Below are positions 1 through 10,591 of a stretch of 64,000 nucleotides of DNA, one piece after another. The DNA is from Actinomycetes bacterium. Its GTDB lineage: Bacteria > Actinomycetota > Actinomycetes > Mycobacteriales > Mycobacteriaceae. The stretch lies in the NCBI GenBank assembly GCA_023461275.1, contig JAEYMI010000022.1, forward strand, positions 54,633 through 118,632, given 5' to 3'. Below the pieces are notes generated by a model that ran no database searches, was not told where the DNA came from, and saw only the letters and a program-made list of their open reading frames with translations. Position numbers and translations under genes: made by a program. Every line of letters begins with the position of its first letter. The first letter of the stretch is position 1.

Positions 1-1671
<1,671 letters not shown>

Positions 1672-1718
1672 TTTCGCGCGATCGAACGGGGCCCCTGACG
1701 CGTTCGCTCCCGATGTAG

Positions 1719-1750
1719 TCGTTCGCGCGTGATGCATCAATCGCGAACGA
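1719..1750 (+). terminator. Hairpin downstream of nadE
   Basis: TCGTTCGCG (1719-1727) pairs perfectly with CGCGAACGA (1742-1750), and the loop contains the self-complementary GATGCATC. There is no T tract, so it is a stem-loop at the end of nadE that may or may not terminate transcription. Confidence 0.45.
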
Positions 1751-1802
1751 ACAGATCGCGAGCGAACACAAGAACCACTCGGTCAACACGAACCCGACAC
1801 AA

Positions 1803-1874
1803 CCTCGGTGCCACAGCAATACCGAGTCAATAATCGACGCGACACCGCTCTCCCACCGAGGCTGTGTCACGCCC
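1803..1874. repeat. 72-bp intergenic repeat, copy 1
   Basis: The element starts CCTCGGTGCCACAGC, has CCACCGAGG as an inverted partner inside its right end, and finishes TGTCACGCCC. A second copy of exactly the same length lies at 46621-46692 and a diverged shorter one at 35835-35900. All three lie between the 3' ends of convergent genes, here nadE and the WS/DGAT gene. No coding capacity is apparent. It could be a MITE-like or REP-like element or a bidirectional terminator. Confidence 0.7.
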
Positions 1875-1936
1875 TAGAAAGAAACCGACGGCGGCTCGTG
1901 CCCGACGAGCGAGGTGAGCGCTATCGACGAGAACCT

Positions 1937-2020
1937 GGGCGCCGTCAACGGCAACGAGGGCGCCGTCAACGGCAAGGTGGGCGCCGTCAACGGCAACGAG
2001 GGCGCCGTCGACGAACAGCA
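1937..2020. repeat. 21-bp tandem repeat array, 4 units
   Basis: Four 21-bp units each start GGGCGCCGTC, followed by variable bases such as AACGGCAACGA. The unit length is a multiple of three, so the array reads open in several frames (peptides like GAVNGNEGAVNGK), but no initiation signal or conserved protein goes with it. The same unit family recurs at 9309-9455, 9587-9707, 42463-42714 and inside cydC. The array ends 4 bp before the WS/DGAT stop codon. Confidence 0.8.
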
Positions 2021-2024
2021 CGGC

Positions 2025-3434
2025 TCAGGAGTGGTCCTCGCACGCCTTGAGCAGTTGCTTGATCTGGTCGTCGAATCCGTCGGCGATCCGGTCGACGTCG
2101 GGTGCCTGGTCGGTGCAGGTGACCACGCCGACGTTGAGGTTTCCGTCGGCGGAGAAGACGGTGATGTTCAGCCCCAGTCCGTGGAAGATCGGGCCGAGCG
2201 GGAAGACGCCGGTGACGCGGGCCCCCGCGAAGTAGAGCCCGAAGTCGGGGCCGGCGACGTTGGACACCACCGCGTTGAAGATCGGCGGATGCTTCAGCGC
2301 CAGCTTGCGATCGCCGTAGAGCTTCATCGCCGACGACATGGTGCTGCCCGGCGCGAACTGCGCCCAGGCGCGCATCAGGTTGGCGTCGATCTCGCCGTGA
2401 TGCTCCTTGGCGGTGCGGCTGGTCTCCGCGGTGCGCTCGAGGCGTTCGACGGGGTCGTCAATGTCGGAGTGCAGCAGGGTGAACATGCCGGTCACCTTGT
2501 TGGTGCCGCCGACCACCAGACTCTCCTCGCCGGCGTCATGCACCGACACCGGGACCATCGCCACCAGCGGCTGCTCCGGAAGTTCCTGGTGATCGGCCAG
2601 ATAGTGGCGCAGCGCGCCGGCCGTGACCGCGAGGACGACGTCGTTGACCTTCACGCCGAAGCGGTTCTTGATCTTCTTGACGTCGTCGAGGTTCAGCTGC
2701 GCCAGCGCGATGGACCGATGCGGGGTGATCGGCCCGTTGAAACGCAGCCGCGGCGCCTGGAACGGTGCGGGCATCGCCGAATTCCGGCGCATCCGCAGCG
2801 CCCACGCGAACGGCACCTCGATGGTCGCCGGAAGCAGCTTGGCCATGGCGATGGGCCGCTGCACGAAGTAGTTGATCGCCCCGGTGACCGCCATCGTGGC
2901 CCGCGACGACGTGCCCGCGGTCTGCCGGATCTTCTCGGCGTCGAGGTCGGGGGCGTCCGGGGTCAGCGAGCACAGTTGTGAAAGCAGGTCGGCGCTGGTC
3001 ACACCGTCGACGGAGGCATGGTGCATGCGGATCATCACCGCGATGCGTCCGTCGGCGAGTCCTTCGATGATCCAGATCTCCCACAGCGGCTTGCCACGGT
3101 CGAGGGTCTGACCGGCCAGATGACCACAGAGCTCGGCGAGTTCGGCCTCCCCGCCGGGCGCAGGCACCGCGATGCGATGGACGTGGCGTTCGATGTCGAA
3201 GTGGCTGTCCTCGACCCACACCGGGTGATCGATGTTGAGGAATGAGTTGTCGAGTTTGCGTCGGAAATTGGGCATCTCGCGCACACGCCGCTCGAGCTCC
3301 CGGCGCACCTTGCGGAAGTTGTACCCGCCCTTGATGGTGTCCGGATCGATCACGAGAACACCCATGACATGCATGAGCTGCGCGCGTGTCTCCATGTACA
3401 GGAACGACGCGTCGAGCCCGCTCAGCCGCTGCAT
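2025..3434 (-). CDS. WS/DGAT family wax ester synthase / diacylglycerol acyltransferase
   Basis: This 469-residue protein belongs to the bacterial wax ester synthase/acyl-CoA:diacylglycerol acyltransferase family, which makes storage wax esters or triacylglycerol from acyl-CoA. The N-terminus MQRLSGLDASFLYMET is typical of the family. The catalytic HHxxxDG motif is present as HHASVDG at residues 138-144. The C-terminal half contains the expected VSNVAGP-like segment (about residue 390). Length is normal. It is transcribed divergently from desA1, separated by a 402-bp promoter region, which fits shared lipid metabolism. The precise acceptor (alcohol or diacylglycerol) cannot be read from the sequence. 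Confidence 0.93.
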   Translation of the reverse strand: MQRLSGLDASFLYMETRAQLMHVMGVLVIDPDTIKGGYNFRKVRRELERRVREMPNFRRKLDNSFLNIDHPVWVEDSHFDIERHVHRIAVPAPGGEAELAELCGHLAGQTLDRGKPLWEIWIIEGLADGRIAVMIRMHHASVDGVTSADLLSQLCSLTPDAPDLDAEKIRQTAGTSSRATMAVTGAINYFVQRPIAMAKLLPATIEVPFAWALRMRRNSAMPAPFQAPRLRFNGPITPHRSIALAQLNLDDVKKIKNRFGVKVNDVVLAVTAGALRHYLADHQELPEQPLVAMVPVSVHDAGEESLVVGGTNKVTGMFTLLHSDIDDPVERLERTAETSRTAKEHHGEIDANLMRAWAQFAPGSTMSSAMKLYGDRKLALKHPPIFNAVVSNVAGPDFGLYFAGARVTGVFPLGPIFHGLGLNITVFSADGNLNVGVVTCTDQAPDVDRIADGFDDQIKQLLKACEDHS

Positions 3435-3836
3435 GTCGACGTCCGATCATGTCTCACAGATGTGATGCTACGCAGCGCACACGAACTCGGGTTTGATGTC
3501 TGAAAATGCGTGACCGAGCAGTCAAATCTGCCCATCGTCTGTGAAATGTTCCCCAGGGACTGGCGCGATACCCTACTGATCGGTAAGAATCTGTGATGCG
3601 CGACGCAGATGAGGCCGTCGACCGTGGATTTCACAGCCGACGGACGGGGGGTAACACTTCACAGCGCGGTGACGACACCCAGTGGTCACAACAGCGGTCG
3701 CACCACCGTGGTTACGACACCGTAGGTACGAACTTGGGTTGACTTCTCAAGTGCCGTACCCTGGACCACTGATCATCATGTCGCGACCACGACTAAGGCA
3801 TGACATACGAACCCAAACCGTGCGGAGGACGACGAT
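3435..3836. promoter_or_regulatory. Divergent promoter region between WS/DGAT and desA1
   Basis: This 402-bp stretch holds no supported gene and must carry the promoters of both lipid genes. An imperfect palindrome TACTGATCGGTA (3574-3585, one mismatch between arms) is a candidate operator for a TetR-type fatty-acid regulator; this is a guess from shape only. The desA1 ribosome site GGAGG is at 3824-3828. Confidence 0.5.
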
Positions 3837-4829
3837 ATGGCCCGCGAGCTGAAGCAACTCGAATTGCTGCAAGAACTCTCCCCGGTCGCCGAGGAGAACG
3901 TCAACCGGCATCTCAAGATCGCCAAGGACTGGAACCCGCACGACTACGTGCCGTGGGATGAGGGCCGCAACTTCGCCGCACTCGGTGGCGTCGACTACGA
4001 CCCCGAGCAATCGCAGCTCGATGAGGTCGCCAAGGCCGCGATGATCACCAACCTCCTCACCGAGGACAACCTGCCGTCGTATCACCGCGTGATCGCCGAC
4101 AACTTCTCGATGGACTCCGCCTGGGGCCACTGGGTGGGCCGCTGGACCGCCGAGGAGAACCGCCACAGCATCGTGATGCGCGACTACCTCGTCGTCACCC
4201 GTGGCGTCGACCCGGCCTCCCTGGAAGCCGACCGCATGGTCCACATGACCAACGGCTACTCGCCGGAGGCCGCCGCCGGCGACCGCGTGGAAGAGCTGAT
4301 GGCCAAGGGTCAGGACATGGGCATTCTGCACTCGGTCGCGTACGTGACCTTCCAGGAGCTCGCGACCCGCGTGAGCCACCGCAACACCGGCAAGGCCTGC
4401 AACGACCCGATCGCCGACAAGATGCTGCAGCGCATCGCCGCCGACGAGAACCTGCACATGATCTTCTACCGCAACATCTGCGGCGCGGGCATGGACATCT
4501 CCCCCGACCAGACGCTGCGCGCGGTCACCGACATCGTCACCAACTTCCAGATGCCCGGCGCCGGCATGCCGAACTTCCGTCGCCACGGCGTGCTGATGGC
4601 CAAGCACGGCATCTACGACCTGCGCCAGCACCTCGAAGAGGTCATCATGCCGGTGCTGCGTAAGTGGAATGTCTTCGACCGCACCGACTTCGGCTCCGAG
4701 GGCGAGGCGACCCGCGAAGAGCTGGCCACCTTCCTCGAGCAGCTCGAGAAGGACACCATCCGCTTCGAGGAGATGCGCGACCGCGCGCTCGCCCGCGAGG
4801 CCAAGAAGCGCGAGCAGCAGGCATCCTGA
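3837..4829 (+). CDS. desA1: Acyl-ACP desaturase (DesA1-like)
   Basis: This 330-residue soluble di-iron desaturase introduces a double bond into acyl-ACP; in mycobacteria DesA1 is linked to mycolic acid synthesis. Both carboxylate-histidine iron motifs are visible: EENRH at residues 106-110 and DENLH at 203-207. The start is set by a strong GGAGG 8 bp before the ATG. The C-terminus is charged and helical. The neighbour dus starts 17 bp downstream, as in M. tuberculosis (Rv0824c-Rv0823c), so the two are probably co-transcribed. Confidence 0.95.
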   Translation: MARELKQLELLQELSPVAEENVNRHLKIAKDWNPHDYVPWDEGRNFAALGGVDYDPEQSQLDEVAKAAMITNLLTEDNLPSYHRVIADNFSMDSAWGHWVGRWTAEENRHSIVMRDYLVVTRGVDPASLEADRMVHMTNGYSPEAAAGDRVEELMAKGQDMGILHSVAYVTFQELATRVSHRNTGKACNDPIADKMLQRIAADENLHMIFYRNICGAGMDISPDQTLRAVTDIVTNFQMPGAGMPNFRRHGVLMAKHGIYDLRQHLEEVIMPVLRKWNVFDRTDFGSEGEATREELATFLEQLEKDTIRFEEMRDRALAREAKKREQQAS

Positions 4830-4846
4830 GCACTCCGACGACGACC

Positions 4847-6073
4847 ATGCCACCGGCGCCCTCGACCATCGAGGGCGCCGGTCTGGCGTCTGCCCGACCG
4901 ACCGATTCGGATCGCGCCGCCGATCAACACCGACCCGCTCTGCGCATCGGTTCGATCGAGTTGAACTCACCGGTGGTCCTCGCGCCGATGGCCGGCGTCA
5001 CCAACGTCGCCTTTCGCACGTTGTGCCGGGAGCTCGAACTGGCCCGCACCGGAACGGTTTCCGGACTCTACGTCTGCGAGATGGTGACCGCCCGGGCCCT
5101 CGTCGAACGACATCCGGTCACCATGCACATGACCACCTTCGGACCCGACGAACAGCCACGCTCCATGCAGCTGTACACCGTCGACCCCGAATACACTTAC
5201 GCCGCAGCCAAAATGATCGTCGACGAGAACCTCGCCGACCACATCGACATGAACTTCGGCTGCCCCGTCCCCAAGGTCACCCGACGCGGCGGTGGCTCGG
5301 CGATCCCCTACAAGCGCAAGCTCTTTGAGCGCATCGTGGCCGCCGCGGTCCGCGCCACCGAGGGCACCGACATCCCGGTGACCGTCAAGTTCCGCATCGG
5401 CATCGACGACGAGCACCACACCCACCTCGACGCCGGTCGCATCGCGGCCGCAGAAGGCGCCAAAGCCGTTGCGCTGCATGCCCGTACCGCCTCGCAGCGC
5501 TACTCCGGCACCGCCGACTGGGATGAAATCGCCCGCCTCAAGGAGCATGTCACCGAGGTGCCGGTGCTCGGCAACGGCGACATCTTCGAGGCCGCCGACG
5601 CCGTCGCGATGATGCGACGCACCGGATGCGACGGCGTCGTCATCGGCCGTGGCTGCCTCGGGCGGCCGTGGTTGTTCGCCGAATTGTCGGCCGAGCTCAA
5701 CGGTTTCGACACCCCCACCCCGCCGACGCTCGGTGAGGTCGCCGCGATCATCGTCCGCCACGGCGAACTGCTCGCCGACCACCACGGCGAAGACAAGGGC
5801 ATGCGTGAAATCCGCAAGCACGTCGCGTGGTACCTGCGCGGCTTCCCGGCCGGCGCCGAGACCCGGCAGCGTATGTCGCTGGTCAGCACCGTCGACGAAT
5901 TGCGCGAACTGGTCGGCGCACTGCCTGCCGACACCCCCTTCCCTGCCGACGGGCACGGACCGCGCGGGCGCCAGGGGTCACCGGCCAAGGTGGCACTGCC
6001 CGACGGCTGGCTCGACGATCCGCAGGAGGACATCGTCCCCGCCGACGCCGAAGTGATGCACTCGGGCGGCTGA
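4847..6073 (+). CDS. dus: tRNA-dihydrouridine synthase
   Basis: This FMN enzyme reduces specific uridines in the D-loop of tRNA to dihydrouridine with NADPH. The 408-residue reading from ATG 4847 shows APMAGVTN (46-53), the catalytic cysteine in MNFGCPVPKV (Cys139), VTVKFRIG, and the FMN phosphate-binding NGDIF and VVIGRGCLGRPW segments. The first 30 residues are low-complexity and not conserved in the family, so a later start is possible. It follows desA1 closely and precedes the LCP gene in the same order as in M. tuberculosis. Confidence 0.94.
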   Translation: MPPAPSTIEGAGLASARPTDSDRAADQHRPALRIGSIELNSPVVLAPMAGVTNVAFRTLCRELELARTGTVSGLYVCEMVTARALVERHPVTMHMTTFGPDEQPRSMQLYTVDPEYTYAAAKMIVDENLADHIDMNFGCPVPKVTRRGGGSAIPYKRKLFERIVAAAVRATEGTDIPVTVKFRIGIDDEHHTHLDAGRIAAAEGAKAVALHARTASQRYSGTADWDEIARLKEHVTEVPVLGNGDIFEAADAVAMMRRTGCDGVVIGRGCLGRPWLFAELSAELNGFDTPTPPTLGEVAAIIVRHGELLADHHGEDKGMREIRKHVAWYLRGFPAGAETRQRMSLVSTVDELRELVGALPADTPFPADGHGPRGRQGSPAKVALPDGWLDDPQEDIVPADAEVMHSGG

Positions 6074-6275
6074 CCTCTGGGGCTTGGCGATCGCCGACGG
6101 TGCGGCTGACCTGCGGCCGACGTTGGGGTGGCGCACCTGAGCACGGTACAGATATGTTCTCAGGTGCAATCAGTATGATGACCAACGGATTCTTGCGTCA
6201 CGCAGGAAATGTCAGTCTGCCCGCAGCAACGGCCCCTCCGACTTCGCGGCAGAAGTTCGTCGGGGCTGTCGAAGG

Positions 6276-8504
6276 GTGACAGTGAGTCGCAGGACGTCGG
6301 GTCCACGGGACCCCGGTTCGCAGGGCAATGGCCCGGCGGATGACGACCCCGGGAACGACAAACCCCGGGGCACGCCGCGTCGATCCCGACGAGCGGCACG
6401 TCAGCAGGGCGACGACAAGAACTTCCGCGACATGTACGGCGAAGCGCCGCCGAACGACGTCCCCGCGCATGGCCAGCTGACCGAACCACGCTCCGCCGAC
6501 CGCTACGTCCGCGGCCGCAGCAGGCTCACCGTCCGCGAGCTGATGGCTCAGATGAACGCCGAGGACGCCGGCCCCGACGAACGGCCGACCAGAGCTGTTC
6601 CCGTCGCACCGGTTCAGCGCTCCTCTACCCGTCGCTCGTCGATTCCGCAGGACGACGGCCACCCCGCGGACGACTCGGTCACCCAGGCCATCCCGACGAT
6701 CAAGGACGCGCCCGCCGAACCCGGCGTCGACCTTTCCGACGATGCCACCGCACGGCGTGTCATCGAAGAATCCCGTGCCCAGGAATCCCACGCCCCGGAT
6801 GCCTCCGACGGCGAGGTCCCCGCGGCCCTGGTCGGAGCCCAGGTCGCGCCCCTGCAGCGCACGCCCGATCTCACCGACGCGATCCCGAAGGTCACATCCG
6901 GCCGACGACGTGCGTCGGACTCGGCGGGCGCGCGCCCGGGCCCTCGTCGCCACCAACCGTCGACGCCGGCCGACCGACGCCGGGGCATCGCCCGCAGCGC
7001 CACGGTCACCGGCCGCATCCTGGTCACCATCGCGTGTGTCACCGCGCTCGTCGGCACCGGCTTCGTCTGGGGCTACCTCAAGTCGTGGAACGGCAACTGG
7101 AAGACCATCGCGGCGCTGAACTCCGAAGACTCCAACATCCGCAACAAGGACGCCCAGTACGGCGACGAGAACTACCTGATCGTCGGTACCGACACCCGTA
7201 CGGGCAAGAACAGCACCGTCGGCGCGGGCACCGTCGCCGACGCCGAGGGCGCCCGGTCGGACACCGTGATCCTGGTGAACATTCCGGCCAACCGCAGCCG
7301 GGTGGTCGCGGTGTCGTTCCCCCGCGACCTGCAGGTCGATCGGCCCGAATGCCAGACCTGGGACAACAACTCCGGCACCTATTCCGGCGAGCTACCCGGC
7401 GCCGACGGGGTGAAGCTGAACAGCGTCTACGCCGACGGCGGACCGAAATGCCTGGTCAAGGTCATTACGGAGATGAGTGGCCTGAACATCAACCACTTCA
7501 TCGCGATGGACTTCTATGGCTTTGAAAAGGTCGTCCGGTCGATCGGTGGCGTCGAGGTCTGTTCCACGACGCCCCTCTACGACTACGAGCTCGGCCAGAT
7601 CCTGCGTAAACCGGGCAAGCAGAAGCTCACCGGCAAGCGCGCACTGAACTACGTCCGCGCACGCAATATCTCGACCGAGGGCAACGGCGACTACGGCCGC
7701 ATCAAACGCCAACAGCTGTTCATGTCGTCGCTGCTGCGGTCGACGTTGTCGGGCAACGTGATGAGCAATCCCACCAAGCTCAACGGCATCGTCAACACCT
7801 TCATCGACTACAGCTTCGTCGACGGCGTCGACACCCAGTCGCTGCTGCGGCTGGCGGAATCAATGCAGGGCATCGAGGCGGGACGCGTGACGTTCCTGAC
7901 GATCCCGACCGCAGGCACCACCACCGACGGATCGAACAACGAGATCCCACGGACCGACGACATCAACGCCATCTTCAACGCGATCATCGACGACAAGCCG
8001 TTGCCAGGTGAGAAGCGCAAGAAGGCGGCCGCGGAGTCGACGACGTCATCGAGTGCCCCGACGTCGACCAAGCCGGCCGGCCCGACGAAGGTCTCGGCCA
8101 CGGCCCAGAACCCCGGCAATGTCGGCGTCCGCGTCCTCAACGGCACCGGCCGGGCCGGAACCGCCGCCGAGACCGCCAGCCAGCTCAGCCCCTACGGCTT
8201 CGATGTCCGCGGTGTCGCCGACGCGTCGGAGAACCGCGACACGACCGTCGTCCGGTACGGGACGGGCGAGCAGAACTCCGCAGCGACCCTGGCCGCGATG
8301 TTCCCGGGCGCATCGATCCAGTTGGATCGGACGGTGAAGTCCGGGGTCGAGGTCATTCTGGGCAGCGATTTCTCCGGTTCGCCCGATTCTCCGCCCGCTC
8401 CCGGCAGCACGCTGTCCACCGAGCAGTTGCCGCAGGCGAGCAATACGTCGAATCTGCCCAACGATCTCGCGGTGACCAACGCCGGCGACGCCACCTGCAC
8501 TTGA
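6276..8504 (+). CDS. LytR-CpsA-Psr family protein with LytR_C domain
   Basis: LCP proteins transfer lipid-linked glycopolymers to peptidoglycan; in Mycobacteriales the main substrate is arabinogalactan. The protein (742 residues) has a long charged, proline-rich cytoplasmic N-terminus (about 245 residues), one membrane segment near residues 250-270, the LCP domain (DTVILVNIP, SFPRDLQV, ALNYVRARN, with the arginines expected to hold the pyrophosphate), and after a Ser/Thr linker a LytR_C domain (VRVLNGTGRAGTA). It corresponds by position to Rv0822c. GTG 6276 and GTG 6282 are both possible starts; the purine run GAAGGG fits the second better. Confidence 0.92.
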   Translation: MTVSRRTSGPRDPGSQGNGPADDDPGNDKPRGTPRRSRRAARQQGDDKNFRDMYGEAPPNDVPAHGQLTEPRSADRYVRGRSRLTVRELMAQMNAEDAGPDERPTRAVPVAPVQRSSTRRSSIPQDDGHPADDSVTQAIPTIKDAPAEPGVDLSDDATARRVIEESRAQESHAPDASDGEVPAALVGAQVAPLQRTPDLTDAIPKVTSGRRRASDSAGARPGPRRHQPSTPADRRRGIARSATVTGRILVTIACVTALVGTGFVWGYLKSWNGNWKTIAALNSEDSNIRNKDAQYGDENYLIVGTDTRTGKNSTVGAGTVADAEGARSDTVILVNIPANRSRVVAVSFPRDLQVDRPECQTWDNNSGTYSGELPGADGVKLNSVYADGGPKCLVKVITEMSGLNINHFIAMDFYGFEKVVRSIGGVEVCSTTPLYDYELGQILRKPGKQKLTGKRALNYVRARNISTEGNGDYGRIKRQQLFMSSLLRSTLSGNVMSNPTKLNGIVNTFIDYSFVDGVDTQSLLRLAESMQGIEAGRVTFLTIPTAGTTTDGSNNEIPRTDDINAIFNAIIDDKPLPGEKRKKAAAESTTSSSAPTSTKPAGPTKVSATAQNPGNVGVRVLNGTGRAGTAAETASQLSPYGFDVRGVADASENRDTTVVRYGTGEQNSAATLAAMFPGASIQLDRTVKSGVEVILGSDFSGSPDSPPAPGSTLSTEQLPQASNTSNLPNDLAVTNAGDATCT

Positions 8505-8549
8505 GTGTTTTCCACCAAACCGCCTGGTGAAAGTCCTATGTTGTCGTTC

Positions 8550-8571
8550 GTTCATAGGCTGTTCACCGTGT
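8550..8571 (+). promoter_or_regulatory. PHO-box-like 11-bp direct repeat before phoU
   Basis: GTTCATAGGCT (8550-8560) is followed directly by GTTCACCGTGT (8561-8571). Two adjacent 11-bp units starting GTTCA are the form of actinobacterial PhoP/RegX3 phosphate-response sites. A similar pair precedes pstS. It lies about 40 bp before phoU. Confidence 0.6.
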
Positions 8572-8612
8572 GAGATAGGGTTACGCAGGCCAGTCGTCGT
8601 AGGCTTTCTCGT

Positions 8613-9275
8613 ATGCGTACCGCGTACCACGATCAGCTTGATGAGCTGAATGAGATTCTCGGCGAAATGTGTGAGCTCGCCGGCGCCGCCATGGCCCGCG
8701 CCACCCAGGCACTGCTGCAGGCCGACCTCGCCGTCGCCGAAGAGGTCATCACCGACAACGAGAAGATGTCCGGGCTCTCGGCAACCGCCGAGGAACGAGC
8801 TTTTGCACTGCTCGCACTGCAGGCACCGGTTGCCGGTGATCTGCGCGGCGTGGTGAGTGCATTCCAGATTGTCGCCGACATCGACCGCATGGGCGCACTC
8901 GCGCTGCACGTCGCGAAGGTCGCCCGCCGACGCCATCCGGCCAAGGCCCTCCCCGAAGAGGTCAACGGCTACTTCGCCGAGATGGGACGGCTGGCGGTTG
9001 CGCTGGCCAACACCGCGCGCGAAGTGCTCAGGACGCAGGACCCCGAGGACGCGATCAGCCTGCAGGAAGACGACGACGCGATGGATGATCTCCATCGCCA
9101 CCTGTTCACCGTCCTGATGGACCGTGACTGGGAGCACGGAGTGGCATCGGCCGTCGACGTCACCCTGCTCGGCCGCTACTACGAGCGGTTCGCCGACCAC
9201 GCGGTGCTGATCGGTCGTCGGGTGGTCTTCCAGGCCACCGGCCAGACGCCCGAGCAGTTCCTCGAGGTGTCCTAG
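8613..9275 (+). CDS. phoU: Phosphate transport system regulatory protein PhoU
   Basis: PhoU (220 residues) couples the Pst transporter to the phosphate two-component system, keeping the Pho regulon off when phosphate is plentiful. The sequence shows the two repeated three-helix bundles with the typical metal-binding pattern: RMGALALHVAKVARRRHP in the first half and ERFADHAVLIGRRVVF in the second. Length is normal. In M. tuberculosis the counterpart phoY2 also sits next to the LCP gene and close to the Pst ATPase. It is convergent with pstB, separated by repeat arrays and a strong terminator. Confidence 0.96.
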   Translation: MRTAYHDQLDELNEILGEMCELAGAAMARATQALLQADLAVAEEVITDNEKMSGLSATAEERAFALLALQAPVAGDLRGVVSAFQIVADIDRMGALALHVAKVARRRHPAKALPEEVNGYFAEMGRLAVALANTAREVLRTQDPEDAISLQEDDDAMDDLHRHLFTVLMDRDWEHGVASAVDVTLLGRYYERFADHAVLIGRRVVFQATGQTPEQFLEVS

Positions 9276-9308
9276 TCTCGGGTTCTAGCCTGACCCCGCA
9301 CTCTCGTT

Positions 9309-9455
9309 GAGGGCGCCCTCCGCATCGTCGAGGGCGCCCTTTTCGACGTCCACGGCGCCCAGCAGCGCGTCGACAGCGCCCTCCCCGACATCGACAGCGC
9401 CCAACAGCGCGTCGACAGCGCCCTCCCCGACATCGACAGCGCCCTCCCTCTTGCA
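9309..9455. repeat. 21-bp tandem repeat array, 7 units
   Basis: Seven diverged 21-bp units, typically GACAGCGCCCTCC followed by a variable tail, are in the opposite orientation to the array at 9587-9707. Together with the central palindromic pair at 9456-9570 they make one large inverted structure between the convergent phoU and pstB genes. No gene is present. Confidence 0.8.
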
Positions 9456-9570
9456 GATCGAGTAGCTGGTCGGAGGAGCGCAGCGAGCCCGAACTGCGTA
9501 TATCGAGATCACGTGACGGGGTTTCGATACGGTCCCACCCGCTGCGCTCGCAGGACCTACTCAACCCGCA
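9456..9570. repeat. REP-like palindromic pair (GATCGAGTAG type)
   Basis: GATCGAGTAG with TATCGAGATC is followed by the reverse arrangement GTTTCGATAC with CTACTCAAC. Related copies lie at 42716-42763 and 46748-46829, and a degenerate one inside cydC. The pattern is that of a dispersed palindromic intergenic element. Confidence 0.6.
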
Positions 9571-9586
9571 TAAAAGCCGTGCGAGT

Positions 9587-9707
9587 GGGCGCCATCGATG
9601 CCAGGCCGGGCGCCGTCGATGCCAGGCCGGGCGCCATCGATGCCAGGGTGGGCGCCGTCAACGCGAGCGAGGGCGCCGTCAACGGGAGCGAGGGCGCCGT
9701 CGAGAAA
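9587..9707. repeat. 21-bp tandem repeat array, about 6 units
   Basis: Six 21-bp units start GGGCGCC(A/G)TC. The first three carry GATGCCAGG tails and the last three AACGCGAGCGA-like tails, so two sub-families are fused. The orientation is opposite to the array at 9309-9455. The last unit runs into the terminator hairpin. Confidence 0.8.
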
Positions 9708-9708
9708 C

Positions 9709-9741
9709 AAGAAAGCCCCCGGGATCACCGGGGGCTTTCTT
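9709..9741. terminator. Strong bidirectional rho-independent terminator
   Basis: A perfect 14-bp stem (AAGAAAGCCCCCGG, loop GATCA, CCGGGGGCTTTCTT) is flanked by A and T runs on both strands. It can therefore end both phoU (+) and pstB (-) transcripts. Confidence 0.9.
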
Positions 9742-9786
9742 CACTGAGTCCGACGTCGTAGACAGGCCGGGCCCCAGTCGAACCGA

Positions 9787-10563
9787 CTAGCCGAAGCGGC
9801 CGGAGATGTAATCCTCGGTCTCGCGCTTGGTCGGGTTGGAGAAGATGGTCTCTGTGTCGTTGATCTCGACGAGCTGGCCGGGCTGACCGACGCCTTCGAG
9901 GTTGAAGAACGCGGTCTGGTCGCTGACGCGGGCGGCCTGCTGCATGTTGTGGGTCACGATGACGATGGTGTACTCCTTCTTGAGCTCACCCATCAGGTCT
10001 TCGATCGCCAGCGTCGAGATCGGGTCGAGCGCCGAGCACGGCTCGTCCATCAGCAGCACGTCGGGCGACACCGCGATCGCGCGCGCGATGCACAGACGCT
10101 GCTGCTGACCACCCGACAGACCACCACCGGGCTTGTCGAGACGATCCTTGACCTCTTCCCACAGGTTCGCGCCGCGCAGGCTGCGCTCGCACACCTCGTT
10201 GAGCTGGGTCTTGTTGCGCACCCCGGACAGTCGCAGCCCGGCAACGACGTTGTCGCGAATCGACATGGTGGGGAACGGGTTCGGACGCTGGAACACCATG
10301 CCGATGGTGGCCCGCACGCTCGTCGGGTTGATGCCCTTGGCGTAGATGTCCTCACCGTCGAGCAGCACCGATCCGACGGCGTAGGCGCCCGGGATCTCCT
10401 CGTGCATCCGGTTCAGGGTCCGCAGCACGGTGGACTTGCCGCAGCCCGACGGCCCGATGAATGCCGTGATGCTGTGCGGCGGAACCGACAGTGTCACGTC
10501 TTTCACTGCGTGGAACTTGCTGTAGTAGACGTTCAGGTCTTTGATGTCGAGGCGTTTGGCCAT
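9787..10563 (-). CDS. pstB: Phosphate ABC transporter ATP-binding protein
   Basis: PstB (258 residues) powers high-affinity phosphate import. It shows Walker A GPSGCGKST (about residues 37-45), the signature LSGGQQQRLCIARA, Walker B VLLMDEP and the H-loop VTHNM. The N-terminal IKDLNVYYSKFHAVKDV is typical of PstB. It is the last gene of the reverse-strand pstSCAB operon, 28 bp after pstA. In M. tuberculosis the PstB-type gene here is called phoT. Confidence 0.97.
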   Translation of the reverse strand: MAKRLDIKDLNVYYSKFHAVKDVTLSVPPHSITAFIGPSGCGKSTVLRTLNRMHEEIPGAYAVGSVLLDGEDIYAKGINPTSVRATIGMVFQRPNPFPTMSIRDNVVAGLRLSGVRNKTQLNEVCERSLRGANLWEEVKDRLDKPGGGLSGGQQQRLCIARAIAVSPDVLLMDEPCSALDPISTLAIEDLMGELKKEYTIVIVTHNMQQAARVSDQTAFFNLEGVGQPGQLVEINDTETIFSNPTKRETEDYISGRFG

Positions 10564-10591
10564 GGTGGTACCTTCAGTCGCTTTTCTTCGG

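Noticed and set aside
1914..2981. Long open frame starting in the 21-bp array and running antisense to the WS/DGAT gene
   Set aside because: It is open only because the repeat period is a multiple of three and high-GC antisense frames stay open; no ribosome site or known family fits.
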